This document shows, piece after piece, positions 51,701 to 61,425 of a DNA stretch of 64,000 nt. Within the stretch, counting starts at the first letter, position 1, and each line of letters begins with the position of its first letter. Location of the stretch: NCBI GenBank assembly GCA_964017065.1, contig OZ024783.1, positions 10,057,367-10,121,366 on the forward strand, in the 5' to 3' direction. This DNA comes from Haliclona indistincta (Eukaryota; Porifera; Demospongiae; Haplosclerida; Chalinidae). Below the pieces are notes generated by a model. The model was not told where the DNA came from, did no database searches, and saw only the letters and a program-made list of their open reading frames with translations. A program made the translations under genes and the position numbers.

Positions 51701-52250
51701 TATTAATTTTACTTTAATGTAAAATCATCGCGGAGAAATATTAGCACACATAACTTGACTTTGTTTATAATTATATCCATAGCCCTTGGTGGTCCCAAAA
51801 CCAAATTTTAGTTAATGATAAAATAGTGTTACACTAATATTATGGAGTAAACAAACTTGAAATTAAAGCAGCGTTTTTTAATTCTTCGGAGGTCAAAGTT
51901 TAACGACATTTAATTAAAGTCTAAAATGTGTTGTATGAAGTCATACAAAATTGTATGAAGTCATACAAAATATCACGTGATTGCTTAACTTTTAAGCTAC
52001 AAGATGGTGTCATTGGATTTATATAATATTTATCTGTTCAAAAGTTATGATAATATCAATACCTCTAGGTGAAGTAATTTTTCGAACAAAAATAGTTTTA
52101 TAATTAGCTATATCTTTGAAACCGTACAACATCAGACCCTCATGTCTTGTTTTTGTCTTTCATATACCCTAACCAACATATCAGCCAAGTTTGATCAAAA
52201 TCTAAAACTTTGACTTTTGATGTGTGGTTGATTTCATGTGGAATGACCCA
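48795..52250 (+). mobile_element. TA-inserting DNA transposon with 460-480-base terminal inverted repeats
   Basis: It starts TGGGTCATTCCACATG and ends with its inverse, flanked by TA (48793-48794 and 52251-52252). The inverted repeats are 48795-49253 and 51772-52250. They are nearly identical apart from a 20-base duplication (TTGTATGAAGTCATACAAAA) in the right one. Between them lies one intact transposase-like gene (49361-51643). The element looks complete and possibly active. Confidence 0.9.
49361..51643 (+). CDS. Transposase-like protein of the TA-inserting element
   Basis: An intact 760-codon gene from ATG 49361; upstream extension of the frame has no other ATG. Near the N-terminus, C43-x2-C46...H59-x3-C63 could bind zinc. 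Residues 120-190 are helical and charged with a possible helix-turn-helix (RIQDEFGVSDYMARKSKQL). A second cysteine cluster is CYLGECACCPG (about 338-348). The core has an RNase H-like pattern: VTADFSENYSF (D433), TYFSDGAGSQYKN (D517) and HGKGACDGVGGTVKRL (D558). I propose these as a D-D-D catalytic set, which is inference. Similar uncharacterised proteins with ADFSENY...FSDGA.QYKN...HGKG.CDG are, from memory, common in invertebrate genomes. I cannot place it in a named transposon superfamily. Confidence 0.8.
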   Translation: MANSCCNPFDLPSHNWSSRRKNLRPVLEWMCNKADISIGSKICDFCRKKLAKQPDLDDHSATCRVASSDDQYLDGCEAVASVNRCLLEIGETPIAVSAAPKRLEHKMSVLTEAVKELVLDSPEKTSGKADDSEMVLQLKEKFQVTTKRSEQVQILTVLPKSWTKKRIQDEFGVSDYMARKSKQLVREKGILSTPDPKPGSCLPTNTVQLVADFYESDEVSRMMPGRKDFVSVRRDGRRVHIQKRLVLSNLKEVFRAFKDINPDLKIGFSKFAELRPPQCVLAGASGTHSVCVCTIHQNVKLMFSGAGISEMIDSESVFLQSYHHCLARIMCNPPLPTCYLGECACCPGVSTLRVDLIELLDENLIDSITFKQWVSVDRCTLETYTKSVEEFVDMFCDKLDVLRPHAFIATQQATFYRECKSELEYGNILVTADFSENYSFVLQDAAQGYHWNNSQATVHPFVAYYKDEEGKLCNVSYVVISEALHHDTAAVFLYQKSFIAFLKSFLYSICKITYFSDGAGSQYKNRKNFMNLCHHEEDFGMPAEWHFTATAHGKGACDGVGGTVKRLAARASLQRPYSEQIMTPRQLFDWASSNIQSIHFGYCSLSEYEAEEKNLAERFANTRTIPGTRKLHSFIPVSKDKVIVKSFSASTIFTEEQVSLVEGDLPVESISGFVTCVADGQWWLGCVLQLCAHENHVRIALLHPSGPSNTYRYPQREHIVSVELRHVLTSVDPRSRSGRVYTLLKKEIKSATEKFSRLNQ

Positions 52251-52644
52251 TATGGGGACCGCTGTGTAAACTGTTGGGTTAACATTAATGATATTCATAA
52301 CTACTTCGTTTTCGTAGTAACATACGTACACAACCACGAGTACGAGTACGATCGAGCGCTAGTTCAGCGGTAGGCGGTGCATGAAGTATGGAACCAGCTG
52401 TCAGCGTTGTAGATGTCGAAACAACACCTACTACCACCTAAGTCTTTTCTGGTGTCTTCTTCCGAGCAGCCATGTTTACTGGGCATTTACGCGACGTACA
52501 ATTACACGTATAATGTACGTACGTACAGAACGAACAATTGTTTTGACAGTGGCGTGGCCTTGTTACAAGGGGCTGGACCTGGTCTGCCAAATATGGACTT
52601 TCTACTTGAGGATTTTGGTCATAGGTTGGTACCGAGGAAATGTA

Positions 52645-55476
52645 TTAGTGTTGGACGCTCCTTCTCGTTATGGGCTCCTGCCGAGACCTAAGCCTCCTCC
52701 CCATTAGTAGCTCTGCTGGAGTTCTCCCCGTGGTTGTGTGAGGTGTAATACGATATCTGAAGAGAAACTCATTCAGCTGGACAGCGAGAGAACCAGTGGA
52801 TTTTTTCATGGAGCGCTTGAATGATTGGACAGCTCGTTCAGCCAGACCATTAGATGCAGGATGATATGGCGCTGACTGAATATGTCGAATTCCATTGGAA
52901 GACAAATAGTCCTTGAACTCCTCACTACGGAATGCTGGACCATTATCAGAGACAATAATCTCAGGTAGACCATGAATTGAGAACAGCGTCTGCAAGTGGC
53001 GGATGGTAGATTCAGCTGTTTGTCTTGACTCGATGATCTCTAACCACTTGGAGTGAGCATCCACAATGACTAAGAAGGTCTTGTCTCCAAAACACGGTCC
53101 GGCAAAGTCAATATGAATTCGAGCCCATGGTCTCTCAGGCCATTCCCATGGATGGAGGGGAGCTTTTGCAGGAGCATTTTGATGGAGTTGACATTCTGAA
53201 CATGACTTGACTTTGGTTTCGAGATCAGTGTCAACACCAGGCCACCAGAGGTAGCTACGTGCCAATCCTTTCATCCGGGAAATTCCAGGGTGAGCGATGT
53301 GTAGCTCGTCAAGTGTTGCTGAGCGTCCAGCTGCAGGAATGATGACACGACTGCCCCACATGAGACAACCGTCAAGTAGAGTCAGCTCTGATCGACGACG
53401 AAAATACGGTTGGATCTCTTCTGACACCGAATACGGCCAACCGTTCGACACAAAGTTTCTAACTTGAAGCAGGAGAGGGTCCTTGTCGGTCCAGAGCTTG
53501 ATCTGGGTAGCAGTGATAGGTGATTGCTGGAGACTCTGAAGTAGCAGCACTGTTTCACCTGGAAGGGGAACATCAATAGGAGTTTCAGGCAAAGGCAAAC
53601 GACTTAGAGTATCAGCTTCTACATTCTCACAACCCTTCTTGTACTGAATGGTGTAATCAAAACTGCTGAGGATCAGATTCCATCGCTGGATACGAGCTGA
53701 TGACATCTGAGATATTGCACGATCAGGTGCAAACAGTTCAGTCAGTGGCTTGTGATCAGTCTTCAGTTCGAATGAACGTCCCAAGAGGTACTGTCGGAAC
53801 TTCGTGACAGCAAAAATAATGGCCAGTCCCTCTTTATCGATTTGTGCATAGTTTTTTTCTGCTGGGGATAATGTTCGAGATGAGAAGGCAACCGGCTGCT
53901 CGGTACCGTCCTTTAGCTGATGGGTGAGTACTGCTCCCACTCCATAAGAAGATGCATCTGCAGAAACAACGAGAGGTAAATTGGGGTTGAAATGGATTAG
54001 GAAAGAAGATGAAGAGAGAGAGAATCTTGCTGCGTCAAATGCTCTCTGCTGTTCTGGACCCCATTCCCAGCTTGTGTTGTTTCTGAGTAGACGATGCAGC
54101 GGAGCCAATAGGGTGGACTGATTGGGCAGAAAACGACTGTAGAAATTGAGAAGACCCAAGAATGATTTCAGTTGAGATAGATTAGTCGGTCTCGGAGCGT
54201 TTCTGATCGCCCTCACTTTCTCAGGTGCTGGGTGAATACCCTCTGATGAGATGACGTAGCCCAGATAGGTCACTTTGGGTAGCATGAAGCTGCATTTAGA
54301 TCTCTTCAATCTCATCCCTGACTCTTGCAATCTCTGTAGCACTTGCTGTAGATTCTTGAGGTGCTCAGCATCAGTCTTCCCCGTCACTAGGATATCGTCT
54401 AGATAGGTTACAACATTGGGGATTCCCTTCAGCAAATTCTCCATTGTGCGCTGGAAAATGGATGGTGCTGCAGAGACGCCAAATGGCAATCGAGTGTATT
54501 GATAGAGCCCCTTGGTAGTGTTGATAGTCACTAGCGGCTTGGATTCTTCAGAGATGTGGAGCTGTTGATAGGCGTGACTCAGATCTAGTTTTGAGAATGA
54601 CTTTCCTCCAGCGAGAGTAGACAGGAGGTCTTCAACTTTGGGAAGAGGGTACATATCTCTCTTTGCGGCTTTGTTGACAGTGACTTTGAAGTCTCCACAG
54701 ATTCGAATCGCCCCATCTCTCTTTACGACAGGCACGATAGGTGCAGCCCAGTCCGAGTGAGCAACAGGTTCGATCACTCCATCCTCCTCCAGTCTAGTCA
54801 GCTCATCCTCCACTCTTGAGCGTAGAGCATAGGGTATAGGACGTGGTCTGTGATAACATGGTTGTGCATCAGGAGAGATCTGCAATGTTACTTTAACATC
54901 TTTCAATGACCCCAACTCATCTCTGAACACTTCAGCATGGTTCTCCAGGAGTGATTGCAGCTGATCGTCCACCTTGTTGACAGAGTGCAGTGACTGTAGC
55001 AGTTTCCAGTCTAACTTTATCTCCTTCATCCAATCTCGTCCAAACAAGGGTCGACCAGCTCCTCTGACCACGAGTAGAGGTAGTGTCTTCTGTTGTTGTC
55101 TGTAGGAAACACAAACAGTAATTGAACCACAGACATGCATTAGTTCTCCAGAGTAGGTACGCAGCTGAGCAGTAGACTTCTGCAGAACAGGGCGTTGGTC
55201 CTCAGGCCAAACAGACAGGTAGGTTTCCTCGCTGATAACAGAGACGGAAGCACCAGTGTCGATCTCCATTTGTAGGTCTGCTTGGTCAGCGCTGAGAGTC
55301 ACCAATAGTAGCGATGTCAGAAGGGTCCAAAATTTTTCACTTTTATTCGGTCCCCGTAGTATATGTGTATTTGAGATCCGGACGGTCCGTTTTTTCCGCA
55401 AGCTGTAACTTCGTACGAGAAACTGCAATCTCAACGAGTCTTGGTATACAAAGCAAGGACACATCAAGCTATCCAT
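52645..55476 (-). pseudogene. pol: Retrotransposon pol: protease, reverse transcriptase, RNase H, integrase core
   Basis: An open frame of 943 codons whose first 56 or so residues come from the hAT-like insert and whose last 11 come from the other insert, so only the middle is retroelement. Protease DTGAS at 73; reverse transcriptase with RLPFGVSAAPSIFQ and YLDD (358-361); RNase H with ADASSYGVGAV (about 506), DKEG and TDHKP. The integrase has a zinc domain H-x3-H...CSEC (725-762) and catalytic D790, D844, E880 (HIDFAGP, SDNGPAF, NGLAERAV). The proteins copy and insert the element. All catalytic motifs look intact. The break is caused only by the insertions at both ends. Confidence 0.9.
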
Positions 55477-56125
55477 CCATAGTGTTTATGGTTAGACTCT
55501 CTTCTGTGGTGATTTTTGCAGCTGAGGTTTGTCTACACGTTCACAGAGTGCAATTGACGTCGACGTTGTACAACTTCCAGAGTTTGCAGCTCTTTAGCGC
55601 TTTCAAGATTGGCTGTGAGACATATTTTGAGGACTGTCTGAACCTTAAGGAAATCCGAGGCACCAATATTATCTTGTACATCACCATCTCCAAGTATATT
55701 TTGTGTCAGCTTCCTCTTCCCGATTTTTCAAAATTCATGAAATACTGCATTTTCCGCAAGCTGTATCTCCATACAAAAAGCTGCTTTATTAATCAATCTT
55801 GGTGTACTAAGTAACAACATATCAAACTATCAATCCATTGTGTTATTAGTTTGAATCCATTGCACGATGAATTTTTGCACTGACTTTTAGAACGGAATAG
55901 AACGGAATTGAAGGCACGCAATGGACCACGCTCTCTAATTGGATGCAATAGAATAATACGGTAGAAAAAATTAAATTATATTTTAACTTTTGATCAAGGT
56001 AGCTTGGTTCAAACAGCACCGATTTTGACGAAATAAGGTTTGTTCGAAAGCTCTTTGCATCCTTGTTCAAGCAGTGACTAAGATAAGCAGACTACAAAAA
56101 GCGAAAAATTTCGACTGACATCGCT
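55309..56125. mobile_element. hAT-like non-autonomous element inserted at the gag-protease junction
   Basis: Inverted ends TAGCGATGTCAG...CTGACATCGCT with ACCAATAG duplicated on each side (55301-55308, 56126-56133). An 8-base duplication and TAGNG ends are established marks of hAT elements. The 817-base interior has no transposase. It contains a roughly 100-base direct repeat (about 55390-55490 and 55746-55850, both with CCGCAAGCTGTA). It ends gag after a few foreign residues. Confidence 0.85.
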
Positions 56126-57051
56126 ACCAATAGTGGATCAGTTCCCTGTTTCGACAGCTGAAATGTCCAGTAGACTGGATCTTCAACAACGGGTGAATCA
56201 GTAGGCTGCCCAGTAGAACCAGACGGCACCGTGGAAGTGTCCGCGTCCTTGACGTCGACATGTTTCGCATCGTGTTCAGGCTTGGCTCCAGACGGACGAG
56301 ACTTAGGATGCTGCTGACGCTGACGACTGCGACAAACACGAGAAATGTGTCCTCTTTTACCACAGAAGTGGCAGTTCTCTTCTTTAAATTTGCAAACAGA
56401 AGACTTGTGTCGTCCGCCACAGCGGTAGCATGGATTTGGCGGTGGACCATGGCCACGTGGCGTAGCTTTTTGTTTACCAGCATCCCCACCACGAACAAAA
56501 TGTATGTCAGCACCTTGAGGCTTTGATTGTAGCTGACTGGTGTCCTTCCTCACTGATTCCATTAACACAGCGAGGTCGTAAGCCTTCTTGAAGGTCAGGT
56601 TAGGCTCACTCAACAGTCTCTGCTGCATTGCTCTGTCTGAAATACCACACACCAGTCTGTCTCTTAGCATATTTTCTAGAGCGGCGTCTTCGAAATTGCA
56701 ATGCTCGGCAAGGCTGCGAAGCTCTGCACAGAAGGTCGAGATACTTTCTCCAGGTTGCCGCACTCGAGCGTTGAATTTGCAACGTTGCACCATGTCTTTC
56801 GGCTTTGGAGAGAAGTGTGCGCTTAGACTTTCCACAACCTTTCCGTAGGTTTGGGTATTGAGCTTGGTTGGAGCGAACAGTCGGCGAGCAATTTGGTAAG
56901 TACTGTGTCCACAACTGCTAAGAAGAATTGCCCTCTTCTTGGTCTCGTCTTCAACACCGTTAGCGATGAAGTACTCGTCCAACCGCTCGATGTATGGAAT
57001 CCATTCTTCTTTCTCAGAGTCAAACTCTCCAATGGAACCATACGTCGCCAT
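56092..57051 (-). CDS. gag: Retrotransposon Gag polyprotein part
   Basis: Start at 57051 (MATYGSIGEFDSEKEEWIPY), because the earlier in-frame ATG lies inside the LTR. The first 200 residues are a helical capsid-like domain (PYIERLDEYFIANGVED, FNARVRQPGESISTFCAELR, LRDRLVCGI). Two zinc knuckles follow: CYRCGGRHKSSVC, an unusual C-x2-C-x3-H-x4-C, and CHFCGKRGHISRVC, standard. After PLLVAM the frame enters the hAT-like insert and stops at 56092. In the undisturbed element it would continue into protease without a frame change. Confidence 0.85.
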   Translation of the reverse strand: MATYGSIGEFDSEKEEWIPYIERLDEYFIANGVEDETKKRAILLSSCGHSTYQIARRLFAPTKLNTQTYGKVVESLSAHFSPKPKDMVQRCKFNARVRQPGESISTFCAELRSLAEHCNFEDAALENMLRDRLVCGISDRAMQQRLLSEPNLTFKKAYDLAVLMESVRKDTSQLQSKPQGADIHFVRGGDAGKQKATPRGHGPPPNPCYRCGGRHKSSVCKFKEENCHFCGKRGHISRVCRSRQRQQHPKSRPSGAKPEHDAKHVDVKDADTSTVPSGSTGQPTDSPVVEDPVYWTFQLSKQGTDPLLVAMSVEIFRFL

Positions 57052-57062
57052 CCTCGTCGCCA
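57045..57062 (-). promoter_or_regulatory. Primer binding site overlapping the gag start
   Basis: Nine bases after the 5' LTR, the - strand reads TGGCGACGAGGATGGCGA. TGG at the start fits pairing with the CCA end of a tRNA. The gag ATG (57051-57049) lies inside this 18-base stretch. The tRNA species is not determined. Confidence 0.55.
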
Positions 57063-57071
57063 GAATACGCG

Positions 57072-57311
57072 TGTAGTAACGCCAGCTAACGCAGCAGATG
57101 ACAGAGTGATTGTAACAGAGAATCAACCTCTGTGCAGCAAAAGATTATTGACAGGCAGACTGAACATAGCATAGCATGGCATGACATGATGAGAGATGGG
57201 CCACCAGGGCTTATATAGTGACTGACATGATACAATAGAAAACAGTAGTACAAGTACAAGTGATTGTTAAGAGTTGTTCAGTTGGGTGCCCAGTAGTCTG
57301 CGTTTACTACA
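57072..57311 (-). repeat. 5' LTR (240 bases)
   Basis: On the - strand it runs TGTAGTAAACGC to GGCGTTACTACA, with CTATATAAG as a likely TATA box (about 57210-57218). It differs from the 3' LTR only by one 13-base indel in my reading, which means a recent insertion. Confidence 0.9.
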
Positions 57312-57847
57312 CTACTGTTCTACCATAGTTACTGACACAGATACTGATTCAAAACTACATACAAGTATCAGAATCTGTGATAGTTTTAAATAGTGTATCC
57401 ATCCAACAATAATGCATTACTCAAACTAGCAGATGCACAATACATTAAAATTGCAAAGTACAGAGAATAGCAAAAAATGACATTTTTTCGTTCTATGACC
57501 AACAAAACGATCACACAATAATGCTGTGCATGCAATGATGCAGTAGTTGTCAACAGCCAAAACTCTTCCTTTCTCTGACCGGTACACTAGCTAACATGAT
57601 CATGTCTGCATTGCACCACAGCAGCAACTCAATATGAGCTGGTTAGTTGTGTTTGTGGGTGAAGTCAATCTTGTGAAATGCTCAGATAACTCATGTTGTG
57701 CTGTATTATTGAAAATTTAACGTCATGCTCATGAATGGGGTACAAAGATTAAACTGTTTGTGATGACACTCACGTACTGCCCTCTATTGTATGCATGTGA
57801 GTATGCACGTGAGCTGCCTATTTCATCTGGTCATGAGTTCATGCAGT

Positions 57848-57910
57848 AACTATGTCATAATGTTATGCAACTTGTTTTACATCAACAGTTATTCTTTATA
57901 CTGAAAGTGA
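57848..57910 (+). promoter_or_regulatory. Conserved promoter-like block, copy 7
   Basis: Identical over its length to the block at 17134-17200. TTTATACTGAAAG lies about 155 bases before the ATG at 58053. Confidence 0.65.
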
Positions 57911-58052
57911 CTTATGTCACTGTAAATTACAAAAATTATCACAGAAACTACAGGATGGTGTGTTTAGGAACAGGTGAAATCAACAATAAAGTCAGTTACA
58001 AAATAGTCAAACTGCCATACTGTACTGAAAAACGCGTTGTTTGCAAAGGACA

Positions 58053-58927
58053 ATGGAGATAAGAGGACAGAACTACACCTTCTACTTCATACTAGAATAC
58101 TTGCCGCCAATTATATTTTTTGTTTTGGGCACGGCATTATCGCTCCTTCTTATTCCAGTACAACTTCTGCTCAATCGATCTCCTAAGCTTAAAAGGTATT
58201 TCAAGACTCAATTATTGATAAAGCATATTTTCAGCACAATGCTGAATAATTACATCGATAAGTCTGGGAAACAAATCTGCACTATATTGAACTACAAAGT
58301 TCCAGAGAGGTACAAAGTCATGATGTTGGCTATGATGTTTTCTATGACAGGAGCTGGAGGAATGATATTTTTGTGTTTGAAGATTCATACACTTGTAGCA
58401 CTGATCCAGACCTAGCTTGCTTTCCAGCATATCCTAGTATAACCACTCCACGCTTGGACTGCTCTAACACAAGCTATTTAGAAGACAACAACATCACCTC
58501 CGTCATATGCTACAGGTCTGTGTTCAAACAAGGCCAAGCCACTGGAGGTGCACTTGGTACAATAGCAATGAATGCTCTCTACATTACGTTCATCACTGTG
58601 CTCCTTCTTAAAGTTTCTAATGGAAGTGAATGGAACACGCGTCGTGCAGTGCTCACTATAGCTATACAGATCACTATAGTAGTGATAACACTAGTCTTCA
58701 TAGTTTTAACATGTTTTATTCCAGCACCAGTAACCTCTACTCTTGAAAAACGACACATTTTTCTCATGGCAAGTCAACCTTTTAACTATACAATATTGTA
58801 TAGTACTGTGCTCTTTCCTTGGTGGTCTTTCAGTACAATAAATGACAAAGATGACAACAAGGTGAATGATAAAGAGGAGAGCAATGGAGAGTATAGAAGA
58901 GTAAGAGGAACATCAATACCAATATGA
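58053..58927 (+). pseudogene. Copy of the 17331 gene, broken by a 10-base deletion after span 2
   Basis: ATG 58053 (MEIRGQNYTFYFILEYLPP) and the first 105 codons are as in the gene at 17331. At about 58366-58376 ten bases are missing compared with that gene (ATATTTTTGTGTTTGAAG against ATATTTTGGGATATTTGTGC). This removes the WDI of the span 2 end and shifts the frame to a stop at 58415. From FEDSYTCSTDPDLACFP the rest is open in another frame to 58927, with tail EYRRVRGTSIPI. The TM4-TM5 region (VLTCFIPAPVTSTLEKRHIF) is unlike its partner and nearer to the gene at 59851. Confidence 0.8.
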
Positions 58928-59663
58928 GTCCGAGAAAATGCACAAAGTGTAGCAAAAGTGATACATACATGGTACATGTTACCCACATACCTGTACTTGA
59001 TGTTTTTGTTGAAATAATTGTGTATACTTCACTCATTGACTTCTTGCATGTTGCTGACATAATTATTGTAATTAAAAATATTCTTTCGGTATAATTATTT
59101 TATTGTATCACGTGATTCTGTCTGCCTCGTGCTATATTATAATCATATTTCAATCAGCTGAGCTGCCTTGTGGTGTACCCACTTGATATAACGCGCAATC
59201 TCAACAGTTTTATGACAAGATATGTATATAAAAAGTGGAATTTCAAGTAATATTATGATTATTAACATATTAACTCTGTAAATGGCGATGTATTGAGGTA
59301 GCCAAGGTTCTGCTTGTACATTTATCCTTTTGTAAATGCTAAATAAAAGTCATGGTTCTGAAACTGAAACGTACATTAAAAAGCCAAAATAGCTACCCAC
59401 TATTGTTGTGGTGATCTACTACTTACAGCTAATATAGAAAGCACGTCAATGTTATTTATTGCCCATAATGGTTCAAGAGGGTAATAGTAAACTATTCCAT
59501 TTGGCTATGTATAGAGCTTGTGTTGTACACAATCCAGTATCAGTTCGATTCAAGCAATACTAAATGATATTTGGGAAAAACTTTCACTTTTATATTCCAT
59601 ACTATTGTGCAATGGTTAATACTTTTATTGTACACAGACAGTATGTGAATTGCTAGTTTGTAT

Positions 59664-59724
59664 CAACTAAGTCACAATGTTATAACTTGTTTATCATAGC
59701 AATGTATTCTTTATACTGAAAGTA
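59664..59724 (+). promoter_or_regulatory. Conserved promoter-like block, copy 8
   Basis: AACTAAGTCACAATGTTAT, TTATCATAGCAATG and TTCTTTATACTGAAAGT, about 135 bases before ATG 59851. The composite element present before the block 1 copy is absent here. Confidence 0.6.
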
Positions 59725-59850
59725 TTATACATCACAGTAAAATGTCAAAGAAAATGTACAGGAAGAGTTAAGTCAAATAATCAACAAACTGACAGTACAG
59801 CCATACTGACAGCTAGCACTGAGACACAAATTGCGCTCTTCACAAGAACA

Positions 59851-60744
59851 ATGGAGGCAACAGGACAGACCTACAGCTACTACTTCACTAGAGAGTTCTT
59901 GCCGCCATTAATCCTCTTTGTCTTGTACACAGCACTATCGCTCCTTCTTATTCAAGTACAACTTATGCTCAATCGATGCCCTAGACTTAAAAGGTATTTT
60001 AAGACTCAGTTCTTGATAAAGCAAGTTTTCAACACTTTGTTGAATAAATCAACAGACAAGAATGGAAAAACGATTTACATTATAATGAAATACAGAGTTC
60101 CAGCGAGACACAAGGTCATGATGTTGGCTATGGCACTTTCTATGTTAGGAGCTGGAGGAGTGACATTTTGTGATATTTATCTATTTGAAGATTCATACAT
60201 CTGCAGCACTGATCCAAATTTGGCTTGCTTTCCTGCATATCCTAACTTGACCACTCCACGCTTGGACTGCTCTGACACAAGCTATTTGGAAAACAACAAC
60301 ATCACCTCCGTCATCTGCTACAGGCCTGTGTTCAAACTAGGCCAAGCCACTGGAGGTGCACTTGGTATAATAACAACGTATGTTCTCTATATTATGTTCA
60401 TTACTGTGCTCCTTCTTAAAGTTTCCAATGGAAGCAGACTTACCAAGCGTCGTGCAGTGCTCACTATAGCTATACAGATCACTATAGTAGTGATAACACT
60501 AGTCACAGCTGGTTCAACATTATCTCTTCCAGCACCAATATCCTCTACTAATGAAAAACGAGTATTTTCATTCATGACATATGGATCCTTTTACTATAAT
60601 ATATTGTACAGTACCGTGCTCTTTCCTTGGTGGTCTTTTAGAAAAATAAACGGCAAAGAAGATGACAACAAGGAGAATGACAAAGAAGATGATGACGGCA
60701 ATGGAGAGTATAGAAGAATAAGAGGAACATCAATACCGATATGA
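59851..60744 (+). CDS. 5-TM family member, main type (intact)
   Basis: Intact 297-codon gene from ATG 59851 (MEATGQTYSYYFTREFLPP). The loop NRCPRLKRYFKTQFLIKQVF is basic. Span 2 ends VTFCDIYLFEDS, with Cys where others have Trp. The extracellular loop is CSTDPNLACFP...RLDCSDTSYLENNNITSVICYR. Spans 3-5 end LFPWWSF, and the tail is acidic, ending EYRRIRGTSIPI. One change in span 1 (IQVQ for IPVQ) is unusual for the family. It is the intact partner of the frameshifted gene at 20348, with very few other differences. Confidence 0.85.
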   Translation: MEATGQTYSYYFTREFLPPLILFVLYTALSLLLIQVQLMLNRCPRLKRYFKTQFLIKQVFNTLLNKSTDKNGKTIYIIMKYRVPARHKVMMLAMALSMLGAGGVTFCDIYLFEDSYICSTDPNLACFPAYPNLTTPRLDCSDTSYLENNNITSVICYRPVFKLGQATGGALGIITTYVLYIMFITVLLLKVSNGSRLTKRRAVLTIAIQITIVVITLVTAGSTLSLPAPISSTNEKRVFSFMTYGSFYYNILYSTVLFPWWSFRKINGKEDDNKENDKEDDDGNGEYRRIRGTSIPI

Positions 60745-61425
60745 TTTAAAGATGGACTGTACATGTACTTTTGTCCGTTGTGGTCTGTACTATGTCTCAT
60801 GTAGTAGAAATAACCTGTTGCACAAAGTGCCTGTATCAATGCTCACATCTGCTGTATAGCAAGACCACAGTGACATGCATGTGATGCATAGTTGTGTTTG
60901 ATGATGTTTTATAACAAGCAAGCGCATGTATGCCGTAAAAGACATTATTGTAAAGCAAATGGAGCTAATGTAAGTAGTCTATTAAGCTGTACCATAATAA
61001 TAAACAATGGAAAGAGGCAAAAACAAAATAAACAAGGAAATAAAAGAAAAAGGAGAAAAAGAAAAGAATAAACAGTGAACTAGGTATTGTACAGTTTGGG
61101 AAGACCATACCCATCAGTCAACTGAGTGACATATCTCTATTTAGTCCTGGATCCACGCAAGCATAGGATTGTGGCTGCTTTACTGGCTCTAGGCTGGTAT
61201 TGACAGAGAGTCCATAATTATGTTCAGCCACTGATGTAGGGATACATGGTCTATTATCTAGTCAATCATGTTACCATTTCTTGTTGGTTTACATTGTGGA
61301 CCAATGGTAAATTTCTTCATCCTTTTGATTTCGATATAAATCTTTTAAATTTTCACTTTATGACACATAAAGATTCGTCTATGGTATTTGAGTAACACAC
61401 TTCATCAGGTCACGAGAGCCTACAG
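60745..61425. other. Intergenic stretch shared with block 1, including a foldback arm
   Basis: Matches 21244-21899. It contains the single foldback arm (61224-61365) and the empty target site (about 61392) of the TA-flanked element present in block 1 at 21900-22546. I see no gene. Confidence 0.7.

Larger units (their letters stand above)
48717..52680. mobile_element. Inverted-repeat DNA element inserted in integrase, itself hosting another transposon
   Basis: Ends are AGGAGCCCATAACGAGAAGG and the inverse of CAGGAGCCCATAACGAGAAG. CCGAGACC occurs on both sides (48709-48716, 52681-52688), a 7-8 base target duplication because one base is shared with the end. The arms stay similar for about 80 bases (GACCAAAATCCT...AAGTAG...AAGTCCATAT). 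Without the inner transposon (48795-52250) it would be only about 510 bases, so it is a small non-autonomous element. The duplication length would fit hAT-like or P-like groups; I do not assign it. Confidence 0.8.
48052..57311 (-). mobile_element. Ty3/gypsy-type LTR retrotransposon containing nested insertions
   Basis: LTRs at 48052-48278 and 57072-57311, both TGTAGTAA...TTACTACA, flanked by the 5-base target duplication CTACT (48047-48051, 57312-57316). The order gag, protease, reverse transcriptase, RNase H, integrase, read on the - strand, is diagnostic of Ty3/gypsy. The gag and pol parts lie in one frame once the two insertions (817 and 3964 bases, each with its 8-base duplication) are discounted, so a single gag-pol frame is inferred. 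The insertions destroy that continuity, so this copy is defective. It sits in the 3' flank of the 5-TM copy ending at 47882. Confidence 0.95.
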
